Assembly (NCBI RefSeq): GCF_031454185.1
Contig: NZ_JAVDQI010000004.1
Span: forward strand, 62,001-126,000
Reading direction: 5' to 3'
Source: Methanococcoides alaskense
Lineage (GTDB): Archaea; Halobacteriota; Methanosarcinia; Methanosarcinales; Methanosarcinaceae
DNA: 64,000 nt
Shown here: one piece after another, positions 34,875-42,903 of the stretch
Layout of the letters: each line of letters begins with the position of its first letter
Position numbering within the stretch: the stretch's first letter is position 1
Position numbers and translations under genes: made by a program
Notes under the pieces: model-generated
The model's database searches: none
The model's input: only the letters and a program-made list of their open reading frames with translations
What the model was told of the DNA's origin: nothing

Positions 34875-35006
34875 GGCTCTGTAGAAATCCTCGATATTCG
34901 GACACTAATCCGATTTGAAAATATTATGGAATGTGTGACATGATGTTGGAATATAATCCCAATTCCAGGCTATATCTGTTGATTTGGATAGGTTTTCTAC
35001 AGAGCC
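34875..35006 (+). mobile_element. 132-bp MITE, copy 2, with intact target duplication
   Basis: The ends are inverted repeats GGCTCTGTAGAAATCC and GGTTTTCTACAGAGCC. An 8-base direct repeat GGATAATG lies on both sides (34867-34874 and 35007-35014), a clear target site duplication. The interior has no coding frame. The element is a non-autonomous relative of an insertion sequence that makes 8-bp duplications; the parent is not in the window. A second, older copy lies at 34342-34473. Confidence 0.88.
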
Positions 35007-35079
35007 GGATAATGATCAACTATTTAGCCGATATTAAGTTTTATCAGCTTTTCTAAAAATAAAAAAAGAAAAGTGGGGA

Positions 35080-36000
35080 TTATTTCTTCTCTTTGGCATA
35101 TGCCACAAGTGCATCTTTGATTCCCCACTTGAAAGCTACTACAACAGCTAATCCCCATGCCAGTGGTCCTATCAGCAGATAGAAGATACTTGTATCGATC
35201 AGCATTGTATCAAGTGCAAGTAATACTAGTACCAGTGCAAGGAATCCCTTGAGTAATGGAATCCAAACATTACTTCCCTCTACATCCATTCCTTCCATTA
35301 TACCTTTTAGGTAATCTGTAAGGAGGTCAAGTACCAATAGTCCAACTATCAGTATGAGAACACCTGCAAATAAACTGGGTATGTAATTGAGTATAGATGC
35401 CAGGAAATTAGATACAACATCCAATCCAAGAATATTAGAAGCTGCCAGAATGAAGATCAAGTACCCAAAGGCTTTTATAATACCTGCAATTATTCCCGAA
35501 ATTTTCAAATTTGCTGCTTCAAGACCTTTTCCGATGCCGCTGCTTCCGATCTTTTCATCAATACCTGATGCTATCAAGATCGTTTTTACCAGTCCTGCCA
35601 GGAAATCAACGATAAGCAATCCAATTATAAGAATTACCGCTGCCGATATTACAAGAGGCAAGAATAATATGATCTGGGCGAGGAAATCTGCCACTATCTG
35701 TATCTTCAGTATGTCTATAATAATTACTGCAAATATGATGTAGATGAACCATTTGATTATGCTGTCAAACATTGCCACGGTGGTCGATCCAGTTCTTTTG
35801 ATCATACTACCTAAGAATGTTTTATCAATGAGGTCCTCCAGACCTATCTTATCAAGGACCTTTGCTCCGACCTTTCCAAGTATTTTCCCGACAATCAATG
35901 CTACTATCATCAATATTATGACAGCGACAAGTGTCGGAATAAATGCAATGAATTGATCTACCATTCCAAATATACTTCCCAGTATAGGTGATTCTACCAT
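35080..36000 (-). CDS. Membrane protein with conserved TM-helix repeats (MscS-related)
   Basis: A 306-residue integral membrane protein with repeated units: FIPTLVAVIILMIVALIVGK, FLPLVISAAVILIIGLLIVD and YIPSLFAGVLILIVGLLVLD. This is the conserved TM-helix repeat found in bacterial and archaeal small mechanosensitive-channel-like proteins. About 8-9 hydrophobic helices are visible. The start is ATG 36000, because GGGGGA lies 8 bases upstream; an ATG 5 codons earlier overlaps that site. A role in osmotic or membrane stress is likely for the family, but there is no MscS beta domain, so channel activity is uncertain. Confidence 0.88.
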   Translation of the reverse strand: MVESPILGSIFGMVDQFIAFIPTLVAVIILMIVALIVGKILGKVGAKVLDKIGLEDLIDKTFLGSMIKRTGSTTVAMFDSIIKWFIYIIFAVIIIDILKIQIVADFLAQIILFLPLVISAAVILIIGLLIVDFLAGLVKTILIASGIDEKIGSSGIGKGLEAANLKISGIIAGIIKAFGYLIFILAASNILGLDVVSNFLASILNYIPSLFAGVLILIVGLLVLDLLTDYLKGIMEGMDVEGSNVWIPLLKGFLALVLVLLALDTMLIDTSIFYLLIGPLAWGLAVVVAFKWGIKDALVAYAKEKK

Positions 36001-36532
36001 TATATATTCCCCCATATAATTATTTATTTATTTTATTTATTTTGTAGAAGAAATGTTCTAAAACCAAATATCTCTCCTACACCACTCCTCATTTAAATTT
36101 AGTATGTTTGTATTTAAGGCTTCTGCCTAAAATATTTCGTATAGTGATTTAAAACAAAATATATTAAAAATAGGCTAAATCTCTTGAGTTAAAAGCTGGT
36201 CTTTCTATTTCTGTAGAATTTCTTATCAGATCAAAAGGTGAAGTTTGCATAACTTGTACTTTAACAAAGAAATGGTGTCATAATTAGAATATAAGTTTTT
36301 TACAGGATCATTTTCTTCCATTTCTTTTTGTGATCTATATGTAATGCGAGGCTGCTCGTTCTAAATCATCGATGTACTTTTATTTCCATTGATGTCTTTT
36401 TTTAGTCATTCAATTATATCATTTTACAAGAAAAAATTCGAAACATTAATGTATGGTACTTGTTAACAGATATCAACATCAGTGTGTGTTATATGGTAGC
36501 ATATATCAGGCAAAAAATGGCAAGTGATAATT
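36001..36532. other. Long AT-rich intergenic region before the symporter
   Basis: No credible gene is seen in these 532 bases, which separate a minus-strand gene from the symporter operon. They should hold both promoters. The stretch 36440-36500 (AACATTAATGTATGGTACTTG) is a plausible promoter zone for the small accessory gene. No repeat or RNA structure was recognised. Confidence 0.4.
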
Positions 36533-36652
36533 ATGTTAGGAATTGATGATCCTCAAATCTGGTTGGCATACATACTGTGCATTGTTAGTGCATTGGGTTG
36601 TATGGTGTATGGTCTTTTAAGGTGGAACGAAGAAGAAAGTGAGGAGTGGTGA
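36533..36652 (+). CDS. Symporter small accessory protein
   Basis: A 39-residue peptide with one membrane helix (IWLAYILCIVSALGCMVYGL) and an acidic tail (RWNEEESEEW). It ends 3 bases before the GTG of the sodium:solute symporter. Small proteins of this type directly precede SSS-family transporters in other prokaryotes, and are thought to support the transporter. The gene is short and easy to overlook, but its position and pattern are convincing. Confidence 0.85.
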   Translation: MLGIDDPQIWLAYILCIVSALGCMVYGLLRWNEEESEEW

Positions 36653-36655
36653 TAA

Positions 36656-38248
36656 GTGGCGGTAAATACTTCAACGCTTGGTATCTTCATTCTTGTATAT
36701 CTTCTTGCAGTCTTCTATTGTGGCTGGTTGGCTTACAAAAGGACGAAGGATGTAGATGACTACATGCTTGCCGGACGGAACGTAAATCCTTATATTCTTG
36801 CTCTTTCTTATGGTGCTGCTTTCATCAGTACAGCAGCTATCATCGGTTTTGGAGGAGTGACGGGAACACTTGGTCTTGGAACTCTCTGGCTTGTGTTCAT
36901 GAATATCTTTGTGGGTATCTTTATAGCGTTCGTGGTATTTGGTGCAAGGACCAGAAGGATAGGTTTGAACCTTGGCGCTGTAACTTTCCCTGAACTTCTC
37001 GGAAGGCGTTTCCAGTCTCGTTTCATTCAAGGTTATTCCGGTGCTCTCATTGCCCTTTTTATGCCTCTCTATGCAGGTATCGTCCTTATTGGCGGTGCAA
37101 GGTTCATGGAAACCGCACTTTCAATAGATTACAATATTGCAGTACTTATCCTGATAGTCATCGTAGCAGCTTATGTTATTACAGGTGGTCTGCTTGCTGT
37201 CATGTACACAGATGCACTTCAGGGAACTTTGATGCTTGTTGGAATGGCAATTCTTCTGGTACTGACCTATTCTAAGCTCGGTGGTGTCGTAGAAGCTCAT
37301 CAGGCACTTACGAACCTTGCTCCAATGGTTCCTGAATCTCTTGCAGCAGGTGGTCATCAGGGCTGGACCGCAATGCCGGTATTTGGTTCTCCTATCTGGT
37401 GGACAATGGTCTCAACCATCATTCTTGGTGTTGGCATTGGTGTATTGGCACAGCCACAACTTGCTGTCAGGTTCATGACAGTCGATAGTAAGAAATCTCT
37501 TAATAGAGCAGTTTTCGCAGGCGGTCCGTTCATTCTTATGATGGCAGGCGTAGCATACATTGTAGGTGGTCTTTCAAACGTCCATTTCTTCAATAAGGTG
37601 GAAATGATCTCCATCGATGTTGCAAAAGGGAATCTGGACGTTATCATGCCTGAATACATTAACAGCGCAATGCCTGAATTGTTCGTTATCTTTTTCATGA
37701 TAACTTTACTTGCAGCGGCGATGTCCACATTAAGCTCACAATTTCACACAATGGGAACAGCTATAGGACATGATTTTTACCGTGAGTTCCTCATGAAAGG
37801 GAATGCAGGTAATACTATTACTGTTACCAAATTAGGTATCATTGTGACCATTATATTCAGTGTCATACTTGCATACATTCTACCTATCAGCATAATTGCA
37901 AGGGCAACCGCTATCTTCTTCGGACTTTGTGCAGCAGCTTTCCTGCCTATGTATATGGGTGCATTGTTCTGGAAAAGAATGACAAAAGAAGGCGCAATCG
38001 CGAGTTTGATCATAGGCACTTTCAGCAGCCTGTTCTGGCTGACATTCGTGCATGTAAAGGAAGCAGCACCTCTTGGCATCTGCAAGGCTCTTTTTGGAAC
38101 CGATACTTTACTTACAGGTACCTGGACAGTCGTTGACCCAATTCTTATTGCCGTTCCTCTTGCAATGGTAGCTGCAGTGAGTGTAAGTCTTTTGACAAAA
38201 CAGCCATCAAAGGAACACCTTGATGCGTGTTATGGAAAGAAGTTCTGA
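36656..38248 (+). CDS. Sodium:solute symporter (SSS family)
   Basis: A 530-residue Na+-coupled transporter with 12-13 hydrophobic helices. DDYMLAGRNVNPYILALSYGAAF with TAAIIGFGG at the start and LLAAAMSTLSSQFHTMGTAIGHDFYR in the middle are the usual SSS signatures. The start is GTG 36656, three bases after the stop of the small accessory gene. Length and pattern fit proline, pantothenate or acetate-type members; the substrate cannot be read from the sequence. In a methylotrophic, salt-adapted methanogen a compatible solute or organic acid is a fair guess. Confidence 0.93.
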   Translation: MAVNTSTLGIFILVYLLAVFYCGWLAYKRTKDVDDYMLAGRNVNPYILALSYGAAFISTAAIIGFGGVTGTLGLGTLWLVFMNIFVGIFIAFVVFGARTRRIGLNLGAVTFPELLGRRFQSRFIQGYSGALIALFMPLYAGIVLIGGARFMETALSIDYNIAVLILIVIVAAYVITGGLLAVMYTDALQGTLMLVGMAILLVLTYSKLGGVVEAHQALTNLAPMVPESLAAGGHQGWTAMPVFGSPIWWTMVSTIILGVGIGVLAQPQLAVRFMTVDSKKSLNRAVFAGGPFILMMAGVAYIVGGLSNVHFFNKVEMISIDVAKGNLDVIMPEYINSAMPELFVIFFMITLLAAAMSTLSSQFHTMGTAIGHDFYREFLMKGNAGNTITVTKLGIIVTIIFSVILAYILPISIIARATAIFFGLCAAAFLPMYMGALFWKRMTKEGAIASLIIGTFSSLFWLTFVHVKEAAPLGICKALFGTDTLLTGTWTVVDPILIAVPLAMVAAVSVSLLTKQPSKEHLDACYGKKF

Positions 38249-38276
38249 TCTAAGTCCATTTAAATATACGATCTTG

Positions 38277-38293
38277 GGCAGCATTTGGCTGCC
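38277..38293 (+). terminator. Hairpin terminator after the symporter
   Basis: GGCAGC (38277-38282) and GCTGCC (38288-38293) form a 6-bp GC-rich stem with a 5-base loop, followed by the pyrimidine run TCTTTCTTTG. It lies 29 bases after the symporter stop. Confidence 0.6.
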
Positions 38294-38362
38294 TCTTTCT
38301 TTGTACCTTTTTCAAATGATAGGCACCCTTATTCATCCTAAAATGATATATATACCATTAGT

Positions 38363-38599
38363 TCATATGTCCCAGTAGTCACTGGTTATGAGAACCAAGC
38401 AATCAATGGAAATATATGTCTACCTACAGGCGAATTAGGTCGTGGATAAAGTGTCGCTATTGCTCGAAACATGTAAAGCCGAATCGAGATAGGAACGAAG
38501 ACATAGTAGGGCAGGGACTGCCCCATTTCAAGCTCGTGGTGATTCCAGTAGGTAATCAATGAAACAAGAAGTCACTCATTTTAATGGGTGGCAGTTCAC
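38363..38599 (+). mobile_element. IS200/IS605-like relic with right-end hairpin
   Basis: The stretch ends in AAGTCACTCATTTTAATGGG followed by TGGCAGTTCAC. The hairpin GTCACTC (38571-38577) with GGGTGGC (38586-38592) and the closing GTTCAC are like the right ends of archaeal IS200/IS605 elements, where the guide-RNA-like 3' region of tnpB lies. No transposase frame remains; several stops break every frame. It may be a non-autonomous (PATE-like) element or the tail of a lost tnpB. The left boundary is a guess. Confidence 0.45.
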
Positions 38600-38647
38600 A
38601 TATTTCCGATGATCAACATTATCCAGCTATTGTATGAGGAATAACAG

Positions 38648-39457
38648 ATGCCTGTAATGAGTCTTATTGGATGCCGGATGTTCGAAGATGAGATCGTCCA
38701 TCTGGTGGAGAACGATCCGTTTATAGATGAGCTTATTGTGGTGGAGAACAAGGATTGTTCCCGTCTGGTGGAAAAGCTTGATGGTGTCGGAATGTCCTAC
38801 AAACTTGTTCCTGCAACATCCCTGAACTCTGCTTACAAGGGCAATTGTGCGGACAAATACTGCTTTATCATCAATATCCTTGAGTTCGCTCTGCATGCTA
38901 TACCTCAAAACCTTAAATCTGAGGTATATAAAGCAGTTGAGGACATGGCCGACTTTTCGGATGGTGTCCTGTTGTTCTACGGGCTTTGTGGAAATGTTCT
39001 TGGCAAGATCGAGGAAGATCTTGGTGATCTGGATTGCAGGATCTATATCCTTAAGGAAGAGAATGGCGAGATCGTTGATGATTGCATTGGAGCTGTACTT
39101 GGTGGCAGGGATGCATATCTTGAACAACTTAAGAGTTTCAAGGGTGTAGGTACGTTCTTCCTTACTCCTATGTGGGCAGCCAATTGGGGAGATATGCTCG
39201 TTGCCGGAGGTTTTGGTAAAGACCCTACTGATGTTAAAACCTCAAAGTGGGTTTTCGATTCTATTGGCTACAAAAAAGTTGCGAAATTGAATACCGGTCT
39301 GCATTACGAAAAGGAGTTCGATAATATCGTCAAGGAATTTGCTGATATATTCGAGTTCGATATTCTGAACATTGAAGGTACCCTTGACCTTGTGGAGAGA
39401 TGTTATCGTGATTTCAGGGATGAAATTCTTGAAGGCCATCATGAAAAGCTCGATTGA
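38648..39457 (+). CDS. DUF1638 protein
   Basis: A 269-residue protein of the DUF1638 family, frequent in methanogens. MSLIGCRMFEDEIVHLVEND opens the protein, followed by FYGLCGNVLG and CIGAVLGGRDAYLEQL, then FFLTPMWAANW, the usual family pattern. It has several conserved Cys (GC, LCG, DDC) that could bind a metal. No membrane segment is seen. In several methanogens such genes lie near methyltransferase genes for methylotrophic growth; no such gene is here, so the role is open. Confidence 0.88.
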   Translation: MPVMSLIGCRMFEDEIVHLVENDPFIDELIVVENKDCSRLVEKLDGVGMSYKLVPATSLNSAYKGNCADKYCFIINILEFALHAIPQNLKSEVYKAVEDMADFSDGVLLFYGLCGNVLGKIEEDLGDLDCRIYILKEENGEIVDDCIGAVLGGRDAYLEQLKSFKGVGTFFLTPMWAANWGDMLVAGGFGKDPTDVKTSKWVFDSIGYKKVAKLNTGLHYEKEFDNIVKEFADIFEFDILNIEGTLDLVERCYRDFRDEILEGHHEKLD

Positions 39458-39541
39458 GCATTCTTCTTTTGCATACTGTTATTAAGGATATTGTCAATGA
39501 TTAAAGCAAAATTAAGCTATGTATAACTATGGTGATATTTC

Positions 39542-39973
39542 TTGACACGAGTACTTGCTACGGGAACTTTTGATCTTCTGCATCCGGGACATGTTTTTTT
39601 CTTGACACAGGCACGTAGTTTAGGCGATGAGCTTTATGTCCTTGTTGCAAGGGATTCCATGATAAAGCACAAGGCACGACCTATTGTTCCTGAAGGACAG
39701 CGACTTGAGATGATAAGTGCTTTCGGGGTCGTGGACAAAGCACTTCTTGGAAGTGAGAGTGATATCTTTGAGCCTTTAAAAGAGATAGACCCTGATATCA
39801 TCGTTCTGGGACATGACCAGTTCTTCGATACCGGTGAGCTTCAAAAAAGTCTGGGTGAGAGGGGCTTTAAAGCAAAGGTAGTACGTGTCGATGATGCGAT
39901 GAAATGTGAACTTTGTAGTAGTGGAAGAATTATTAAAAGAGTACTTGAAAGGTACGGACAGAATGAGGAATGA
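39542..39973 (+). CDS. ribL: FAD synthetase (archaeal cytidylyltransferase type)
   Basis: A 143-residue nucleotidyltransferase that joins FMN and a nucleotide to form FAD. GTFDLLHPGHVFFLTQAR holds the HxGH motif, and IIVLGHDQFFDTGEL and a C-terminal CELCSSGRIIKRVLER complete the pattern; the C-terminal Cys pair is a feature of archaeal RibL. The start is TTG 39542, with GGTGAT 6-11 bases upstream. Lumazine synthase (ribH) lies 1.2 kb away on the other strand, so this is a small flavin neighbourhood. Confidence 0.93.
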   Translation: MTRVLATGTFDLLHPGHVFFLTQARSLGDELYVLVARDSMIKHKARPIVPEGQRLEMISAFGVVDKALLGSESDIFEPLKEIDPDIIVLGHDQFFDTGELQKSLGERGFKAKVVRVDDAMKCELCSSGRIIKRVLERYGQNEE

Positions 39974-40026
39974 AAGCTCTCTCAAAAACCGTCTGAAAAA
40001 AAGTAGAAAAGAACAAGATGTGAGAT

Positions 40027-41169
40027 TTAGAGGAGTGTTTCCTCTATCCTCTGAAGTGCCTGTTTTATCCTTTCCTGTGATGTTGCGTAGGATATTCTTA
40101 CGAAATCCTTTCCACTGACTCCGAATGCTGAGCCAGGTGTTACGGCTACGCGTGCTTCCTGAAGCAGTTTTTCAGCTACTGTATCGCCGTTGCCAAATTC
40201 ACTTACATCGGCAAATGCATAGAAAGCTCCGTCCGGTCTTTTGCATTTGATGCCAATGGAGTTCAGTCCATCGATGAGGATATCACGTCTTGCTTTGAAC
40301 TCTTTGAGCATGTCATTGACAGGTTCTTGTGGACCTTCAAGGGCAGCAACACCACCGAATTGTGCGAAAGTGGCCGCACTGCTTACGGAGTGTGAGTGTA
40401 TCTTCCTGAACCCTTTCATGAGCTCAGGTATTGCTGTTAAGTAACCTAGTCTCCAACCTGTCATTGCGTATGCTTTTGAGAATCCGTTGACCGTTATGGT
40501 ACGTTCATGCATGCCGTCAAGTGAACCCATGCTGATATGCTTTTTGTCGTAGATGATCTTCTCATATATCTCATCCGATAACACCAGAAGATCGTGGTCT
40601 ATGGCAAGGTCTGCAATGGTCTTGAGCTTTTCCTTGTCAAATACTCCACCTGTGGGGTTGCATGGTGAGTTCACTACGATGAGCTTTGTCTTGTTCGTGA
40701 TGAGCTCCTCGATTCCGTATGGCATGAAACCGTTCTTGGGGTCAGTTGGTGCCCATACGGGGTTTGCACCTGCGAGTTTGATGCAGGGGCTGTAGGATAC
40801 CCATGACGGGTCCGAAAGGATAGCTTCATCGTTATCATCGAGAACTGACATCATGATCTCGAAGATAGCCTGTTTTGCACCGGGTGTGACGAGCACGTCA
40901 TCGGAGGTTACTTCCAGTTTGTTCTCTGTCTGCAACTTGTTTGCGATGGCTTCCCTCAGTTCAGGTATCCCTGTGGAAGGTGCGTAATGAGTTTCACCGC
41001 GGTACATGGCATCTGCTGCTGCTTTACATATGTGGTCAGGTGTGTTGAAATCAGGCTCGCCGAGGCTGAAGCTGATGACGTCGATACCTTCGCTTTTCAT
41101 CTTGTTCGCAGCATTGGCGATTTTAATCGTTGCCGATTCTTCAACACGTTCAAGTCTGGAGGATGGCAT
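40027..41169 (-). CDS. Pyridoxal-phosphate aminotransferase (aspartate aminotransferase type)
   Basis: A 380-residue class I aminotransferase that moves an amino group between aspartate (or another amino acid) and a 2-oxo acid. FSLGEPDFNTPDHI and THYAPSTGIPELREAIA are N-terminal landmarks, NSPCNPTGGVF and LSDEIYEKIIYD lead to the PLP-binding Lys in TVNGFSKAYAMTGWRLGY, and VRISYATS holds the carboxylate-binding Arg. Length is normal. It lies on the same strand as ribH, 50 bases downstream of it, possibly in one message. Exact substrate is not proven. Confidence 0.94.
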   Translation of the reverse strand: MPSSRLERVEESATIKIANAANKMKSEGIDVISFSLGEPDFNTPDHICKAAADAMYRGETHYAPSTGIPELREAIANKLQTENKLEVTSDDVLVTPGAKQAIFEIMMSVLDDNDEAILSDPSWVSYSPCIKLAGANPVWAPTDPKNGFMPYGIEELITNKTKLIVVNSPCNPTGGVFDKEKLKTIADLAIDHDLLVLSDEIYEKIIYDKKHISMGSLDGMHERTITVNGFSKAYAMTGWRLGYLTAIPELMKGFRKIHSHSVSSAATFAQFGGVAALEGPQEPVNDMLKEFKARRDILIDGLNSIGIKCKRPDGAFYAFADVSEFGNGDTVAEKLLQEARVAVTPGSAFGVSGKDFVRISYATSQERIKQALQRIEETLL

Positions 41170-41219
41170 TTCAGATCACTCTTTAAAGATTCGTCTTTAA
41201 CTCAAGTATAGCTCAAATA

Positions 41220-41636
41220 TCACAGACGCTGGACCAGTTTCACCGCAGCTTCAACGGCACGTTTTGCATAATCTACACGCTGATGTGCTTCCATACGTGT
41301 CATTCCCGGTCCTGCTATTCCAAGTGTCACCGGCTTGTCGTATTCAAGTGAAAGGTCTATTATCTTCCTTGCTGCTTGCTGTACGACTATCTCATCATGT
41401 TTGGTGGCACCTTCGATAACGATCCCAATGGTTATCACAGCATCAATATCATCCTTCAAACAAAGCTTCTTGATAGCAAGAGGCATATCATAAACGCCAG
41501 GAACAAGGATAGTTTCTGTAACTTCTGCACCAAGGAACTTTGCATGTTCAATTCCCATAAGTTCCATCTGGTAAGTCAGGTCTCTGTTAAATTCAGCTAC
41601 TACAAATCCCAATCTAATAGTTTCACTATCACTCAA
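41220..41636 (-). CDS. ribH: 6,7-dimethyl-8-ribityllumazine synthase
   Basis: Condenses the ribitylaminouracil with the four-carbon dihydroxybutanone phosphate in riboflavin synthesis. The 138-residue protein shows RLGFVVAEFNRDLTYQMELM (substrate pocket), LVPGVYDMPLAIKKL, DAVITIGIVIEGATKHDEIV (phosphate site, with catalytic His) and PVTLGIAGPGMTRMEA. The size fits archaeal RibH. It is the first gene of a likely pair with the aminotransferase. Confidence 0.95.
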   Translation of the reverse strand: MSDSETIRLGFVVAEFNRDLTYQMELMGIEHAKFLGAEVTETILVPGVYDMPLAIKKLCLKDDIDAVITIGIVIEGATKHDEIVVQQAARKIIDLSLEYDKPVTLGIAGPGMTRMEAHQRVDYAKRAVEAAVKLVQRL

Positions 41637-41789
41637 AGCATTTAACTCCTTTATAATGACTAAATTCTCTCATTTATTAAACATCAATCTTGCATATAAA
41701 TATACGTATAGGCTATTATAACATCAAAATCTTATTATTTAAGATTATCATACACAACGATAAATAGGAATAATTTTAAGTAACAGTTG

Positions 41790-42836
41790 ATGCTATCAAA
41801 TGTTGTTATCCTGCTCATAGGTCTGATACTGCTGGTCAAGGGCTCGGATATTTTTGTCAGTTCAGCATCTTCCATTGCAAAAAAGCTCGGAGTTTCAGAG
41901 TTCATCATTGGCTTGACACTTGTTGCTATTGGAACTTCTATACCTGAACTTGCTTCTTCTATGGCTGCGTCACTTTCACATTCAAGTGGTATCGTGATAG
42001 GCAATGTTGTAGGTTCAAATATTGCAAACATAGCTCTTATAGTTGGATGTGCTGCGATCATCTCGGAGGTGAAGACCCATTCACAGATGATACAAAGGGA
42101 TGGTTACATCATGCTTTTTGCATTCATTCTCTTCTTAGTTCTTGCATTTGATCTGCAACTATCAAGAACTGAAGCATCCATTCTTATCCTTCTCTATGTA
42201 GCTTATATTTTCTTTTTGTTCGAAGAGACATCAAAATACGAAGGTAAATCCTACTTTAAGGAGTTTATAACTTATTTCGTCAAATTCAAATATGTAAAGA
42301 CCATGAACCAGCGTATACGAACAGGGATCAATAACCACAACTCCGGTGAAGAACAAGAAAATAAAAAGGAACATAGTGATCTCTACAAAGATCTCTTTAT
42401 CATTGCCTTTAGTGGAATTGCAGTGATGTTGGGTGCGAAATACTTTGTTGAGCAAGCAATATTCTTTGCGCAGCTCTTTCAGGTCCCTGACACTTTCATC
42501 GGTATCACACTGGTTGCAGTCGGTACCTCCCTTCCCGAACTAATGGTGACAATATCTGCTTCACGTAAAGGCTATGGGAGCATTGCAATTGGGAATGTCA
42601 TCGGTTCCAACATAACGAATATCCTTCTGGTACTGGGGATCTCTGCATTCGTGTTCCCTCTTGAAATAACAGGATTAAGCATCATGTTCACGATACCGTT
42701 CATGATCATGATCAGTGTTGTTCTGTTATGGTTCATCCACACTCACTGGGAGATCAGGAAAATAGAAGGAATGGCATTGCTCTTGCTGTATTTGATCTTC
42801 CTGATATTGTTGTTCAGTTTCGGGCTAGCTATCTGA
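41790..42836 (+). CDS. Calcium/sodium antiporter (CaCA family, YrbG type)
   Basis: A membrane exchanger of 348 residues. Two alpha repeats are seen, LTLVAIGTSIPELASSMAAS (about 45) and ITLVAVGTSLPELMVTISAS (about 240), each followed by GNVVGSNIANI or GNVIGSNITNI, the ion-binding signature of the CaCA superfamily. About ten hydrophobic helices are present, with a charged cytoplasmic loop in the middle (NHNSGEEQENKKEHSD). ATG 41790 is chosen; an in-frame TTG precedes it. It lies next to a P-type cation ATPase read in the opposite direction, so the area may deal with ion balance. Confidence 0.94.
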   Translation: MLSNVVILLIGLILLVKGSDIFVSSASSIAKKLGVSEFIIGLTLVAIGTSIPELASSMAASLSHSSGIVIGNVVGSNIANIALIVGCAAIISEVKTHSQMIQRDGYIMLFAFILFLVLAFDLQLSRTEASILILLYVAYIFFLFEETSKYEGKSYFKEFITYFVKFKYVKTMNQRIRTGINNHNSGEEQENKKEHSDLYKDLFIIAFSGIAVMLGAKYFVEQAIFFAQLFQVPDTFIGITLVAVGTSLPELMVTISASRKGYGSIAIGNVIGSNITNILLVLGISAFVFPLEITGLSIMFTIPFMIMISVVLLWFIHTHWEIRKIEGMALLLLYLIFLILLFSFGLAI

Positions 42837-42903
42837 GCATTCCTCCTCAATTAACTTTTCAATTATTGGTCGATCGGTCAAATTACAGTATATATTGACC
42901 TGC

